Source: Siphonodentalium dalli (Eukaryota; Mollusca; Scaphopoda; Gadilida; Siphonodentaliidae). From it: a stretch of DNA of 64,000 nt. Shown in pieces: positions 61,411 to 64,000 of the stretch (positions within the stretch are counted from its first letter, which is position 1; every line of letters starts with the position of its first letter). The stretch spans positions 172,434,310 to 172,498,309 of the forward strand of contig CP136064.1 of NCBI GenBank assembly GCA_032622095.1, written 5' to 3'. The position numbers were made by a program, and so were the translations under genes. Below the pieces are notes generated by a model that searched no databases, was not told where the DNA came from, and saw nothing but the letters and a program-made list of their open reading frames with translations.

Positions 61411-61449
61411 CTGCAAATGAGAAGTCATGCAGTTTCATCTTAATCTGCT

Positions 61450-61605
61450 TAAATCTTAAATACTCATTGATGAGTAGTTACCTTAGGAAATGTTCAGATA
61501 ATAAGTTCAACAAACTCCTTCTGTACTTGTATTATCTGGCGTCTGCTTATATTTCCTGAAAACTGCACCAGATAATTTTATAACTGGGTGGGAGATTCCA
61601 TTTAG
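61450..61605. repeat. TTAA-family fragment beside the P-loop exon
   Basis: Contains TACTCATTGATGAGTAGTTA, GGAAATGTTCAGATAATAAG and GATTCCATTTAG in family order. Ends decayed; it abuts the 2-kb element. Confidence 0.65.
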
Positions 61606-63590
61606 TTAAAGGAATTATTTGTTCAAAAAAATATTTTTTTTATCGTCATAATACTAATTATATATGTCTAACAGACCCATTTCGCCAAGAAAATTAAAAA
61701 TCGAGCAGATAATATTTTTAGTATTATGATATAAAAAAAATCACGGAAGTATCCGAAGTGTAAGTCACGTGACCGATTAGTGCGATCACATGACTAGAAC
61801 ATGGCCGATCAGCCTCATCGACGCGGTTTGTTTACCTGATTCGCTTACCGGTGACTGCGGTGGGCGGAGCTTGAAATAATTCCGCCAATCGCGTAACGAG
61901 TTGATAAATAAAATATCACAGTCTCCGGTTTATTAACTTTTATACAATAAATAGCGATCATTGAATAAAACTGTTTGAATGTGCTTATTATGAACTGGAT
62001 TTGCTAGATTGTTAGATTATATAACGAATAATGATGGCTAAAATGTAAGTTGAAGTGATAAAAGTTGTGTGAAATGAGATTAATTTATGTAGAAATGCAA
62101 TGAGCGGAATATAGTGCGAAACTAAATTGAACTGTTTCTGAAAGAATACCAGTTGGGCCTTCTAGCTTCTTCGTTGTATGGTACAATTTTCGGAAGCTAG
62201 TTTATACACTGGTGCCATGCCGTTGTGTGCTATAGGAGTACAGTTAAACACAAGTGGGGAGTGATTAAAGGGTGGCGGTTATTATACTAGTACATGTATC
62301 ATGATGGCTTATATTCGTCATAATAATATTCCCCTCTCTGTTTCTTCACACGAAGCCTTTTGTGTGGAGAAGTGCACGGCTGCGGACCGCTTGCTAAAAT
62401 CCTTCCAGTCAAGATACGATCAGATAGTGCATAAACAAAAGAATTAACTTGAATACACAACAGACTATCGAAACTACAATAATTATTAATTAGGCACTTT
62501 GGCATAACAGCATTTTTTTAATTGAAGGCTAGCCGGGCATTGTTTTTGTTTTTGTGTGTTTTTGTTTTTTTTCGTTTTATTTTACGTTTTGGTTGCAGAT
62601 ATTGACTTTCAAGAGAGGAGGTTTTAAACTGTTGTTAGCCTAGAAAAAATCCAATGATTGCCTCTAATAAAGAGCGTCCATGCTTTCGTCGCAGTAGACA
62701 ATAAAGAGCGTTCTCAATTATGAACGTGATCTATTTCGAGGTGTCATGGGCGATTTTGTATGTGGTAATTTGTCATCTAAATATAAAGAGCGTCCATAGT
62801 TCCGTCTTCCAAATTTGGTAGACAATAAAGAGCGTTCTAAATTACGAACTATGTTTCTTTTTGGAGGTACTAGATATAATGGTGATTCAAATATATGAAT
62901 GATTGAGAAGTATGAAATAACTTACAAATGGAACGCCTGATATATAGTTCCTCCTACTGTTTTTATAACGCCTGGGGGCTTCTTATGACAAAGTTGATGC
63001 GATCGTCTGCTGCCATTACCACTCACTTTGTATCCCATTTTATAGTGCAAACAATTTCGCCCGTTGTCACTGCATGATGAATAGTCCCTGATTGACTATC
63101 AAATTTAGCACTATTGATTCAACAAACTAAACACGTGACAGAATTTTATTAATGGCTGCAAAAATGACTATTATATGCGCTACTAATAACTTTATTAATA
63201 TAAGTATATGGTCTGCTTTACGATAATGACTTCCAAAGTGAACCACGCTATCTTGATTTACTGATATAACTCATCGCATAGTGATGTAATCTATATATAC
63301 ACCGTGCGCACACACACAGATTCCGCATTTTAGTATCGGCTGACTACAGTTATGTAATCGTAGTCGGCATAATAAACCTCCGGCTCCGAATCTGTGTTTT
63401 TAATTTGCTCGCCCACAACTACATCATCCGTAGTTTAGTCACGGAAATCTCCGAATATCGGTTATAGTATTATTTATAAATTTTTGGCTTATTTATTATC
63501 CGATCGGAATGGGACTTGTGTCATTTTAATCACAACAGGGAGGGCTTTCCGATTGCGTTTGGTAGTTTCTAGACCGAATAAATCCTTTAA
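61606..63590. mobile_element. 2-kb TTAA-flanked element, copy 3
   Basis: TTAAAGGAATTATTTGTTC at the left, GAATAAATCCTTTAA at the right. Uninterrupted and closest in sequence to copy 2 (TTTCGCCAAGAAAATTAAAA, TGGTACAATTTTCGGAAGC). Alternating AATAAAGAGCG motifs at 62665-62840. Confidence 0.82.
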
Positions 63591-64000
63591 GAAAGGGATA
63601 AAGGTATACAATCCGATTCAATTGTCCCTGTATCATCAGATTCCAACAACATTTCTTCAAAATACTCCTTAGTTATCAGAATCGATTAATTATATAATTA
63701 ATTAATTATTATGACTGAAAATTACCCAGGTAATATTGATTTTTGCGGAGGCCCAATTTTCTGCCTAGGAAAACTTATTGCCCAGGTTGGTCCAAGATTA
63801 TTTTCTTATGATAATCCCAGGACTGCGCTACTGTGTTTTAATACCTTGATAAATAAATTGGAACAACTATTAAAAGATACTTACGTAATTAAACAAGACT
63901 GATTCTCACGATCTGAAATGTAAAAAAGACTATTCAGTTTATCTTTAAAATAATCTTTCCAAAAACAGCCCAAAAATCAAACAGAATTGACAAAGTCATA
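63591..64000. other. Intron remainder at the right edge
   Basis: 63610-63660 includes CAATCCGATTCAATTG and CAGATTCCAACAACAT, reminiscent of the end of the 38046-38524 element. A 63-codon plus-strand frame (63711-63899) was not recognised. The upstream myosin exon is not reached. Confidence 0.4.

Noticed and set aside
63711-63902. 63-codon plus-strand frame near the right edge
   Set aside because: The residue pattern looks somewhat protein-like, but there is no recognisable domain, no splice context and no second copy, so it is not called as a gene.

Overview
The window is eukaryotic nuclear DNA. Almost all of its genic content is one intron-rich gene on the minus strand: a muscle-type class II myosin heavy chain. 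I could follow 27 exons in unbroken phase from the P-loop exon (61296-61410) down to a distal rod exon (1748-1948). They total 5,107 coding bases, about 1,702 residues, with every junction GT-AG and every phase matching. Both ends of the gene lie outside the window: roughly the first 170-180 residues (above 64000) and the last ~60 residues of the tail (below 1). The protein resembles molluscan/lophotrochozoan muscle myosins (scallop-like motor, loop and rod wording), so the source is probably a lophotrochozoan and most likely a mollusc. That is inference; the species cannot be read from the sequence.

Layout in transcript order (right to left): 61.4-44.4 kb encodes ATP-site loop 1, switch I, the upper and lower 50K domains, switch II and the relay. 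42.6-40.85 kb encodes the lower 50K end and actin-binding loop 2. 34.9-31.4 kb encodes the SH helices, converter, lever arm and first light-chain site. 30.1 kb encodes the second light-chain site, and 27.4-1.7 kb encodes the coiled-coil rod. I found no tRNA, rRNA operon, CRISPR or second host gene. Only the 5S-like and tRNA-like SINE sequences relate to RNA genes.

The other ~91% of the window is intron, heavily colonised by non-autonomous mobile DNA. The dominant family (called family A here) is a TA-flanked hairpin MITE with ~110-bp inverted arms (ends ACAGTAATGCCC); at least 28 copies or part copies are present. Other groups are TTAA-flanked piggyBac-like elements (ends CCCTTT), many carrying a palindromic hairpin with TATATAAG motifs; a ~2-kb TTAA-flanked element in three copies; three hAT-like elements, two with perfect 8-bp target duplications; a foldback-type element with arms of tandem ~120-bp subrepeats inside a larger inverted-repeat element; a tRNA-derived SINE; two 5S-rRNA-derived units; and a Penelope-like reverse transcriptase relic. 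There are also several hairpin elements, a 49-bp tandem array, a ~180-bp tandem array, and arrays of a GCGC-centred palindrome.

The most interesting signals are these. (1) Family A hairpins cluster at exon edges: six sit within about 35 bp inside a 5' splice site, the closest only ~7 bp from the donor of the loop-2 exon. (2) One family A copy carries a ~300-bp captured segment that also exists 1.1 kb away. (3) One family A copy has been amplified with its flank into a three-unit tandem array. (4) Nested insertions give direct filled-site/empty-site evidence for TA, TTAA and 8-bp target specificities. Coordinates were assigned by eye; exon boundaries were checked by length and phase, while repeat boundaries are good to a few bases.
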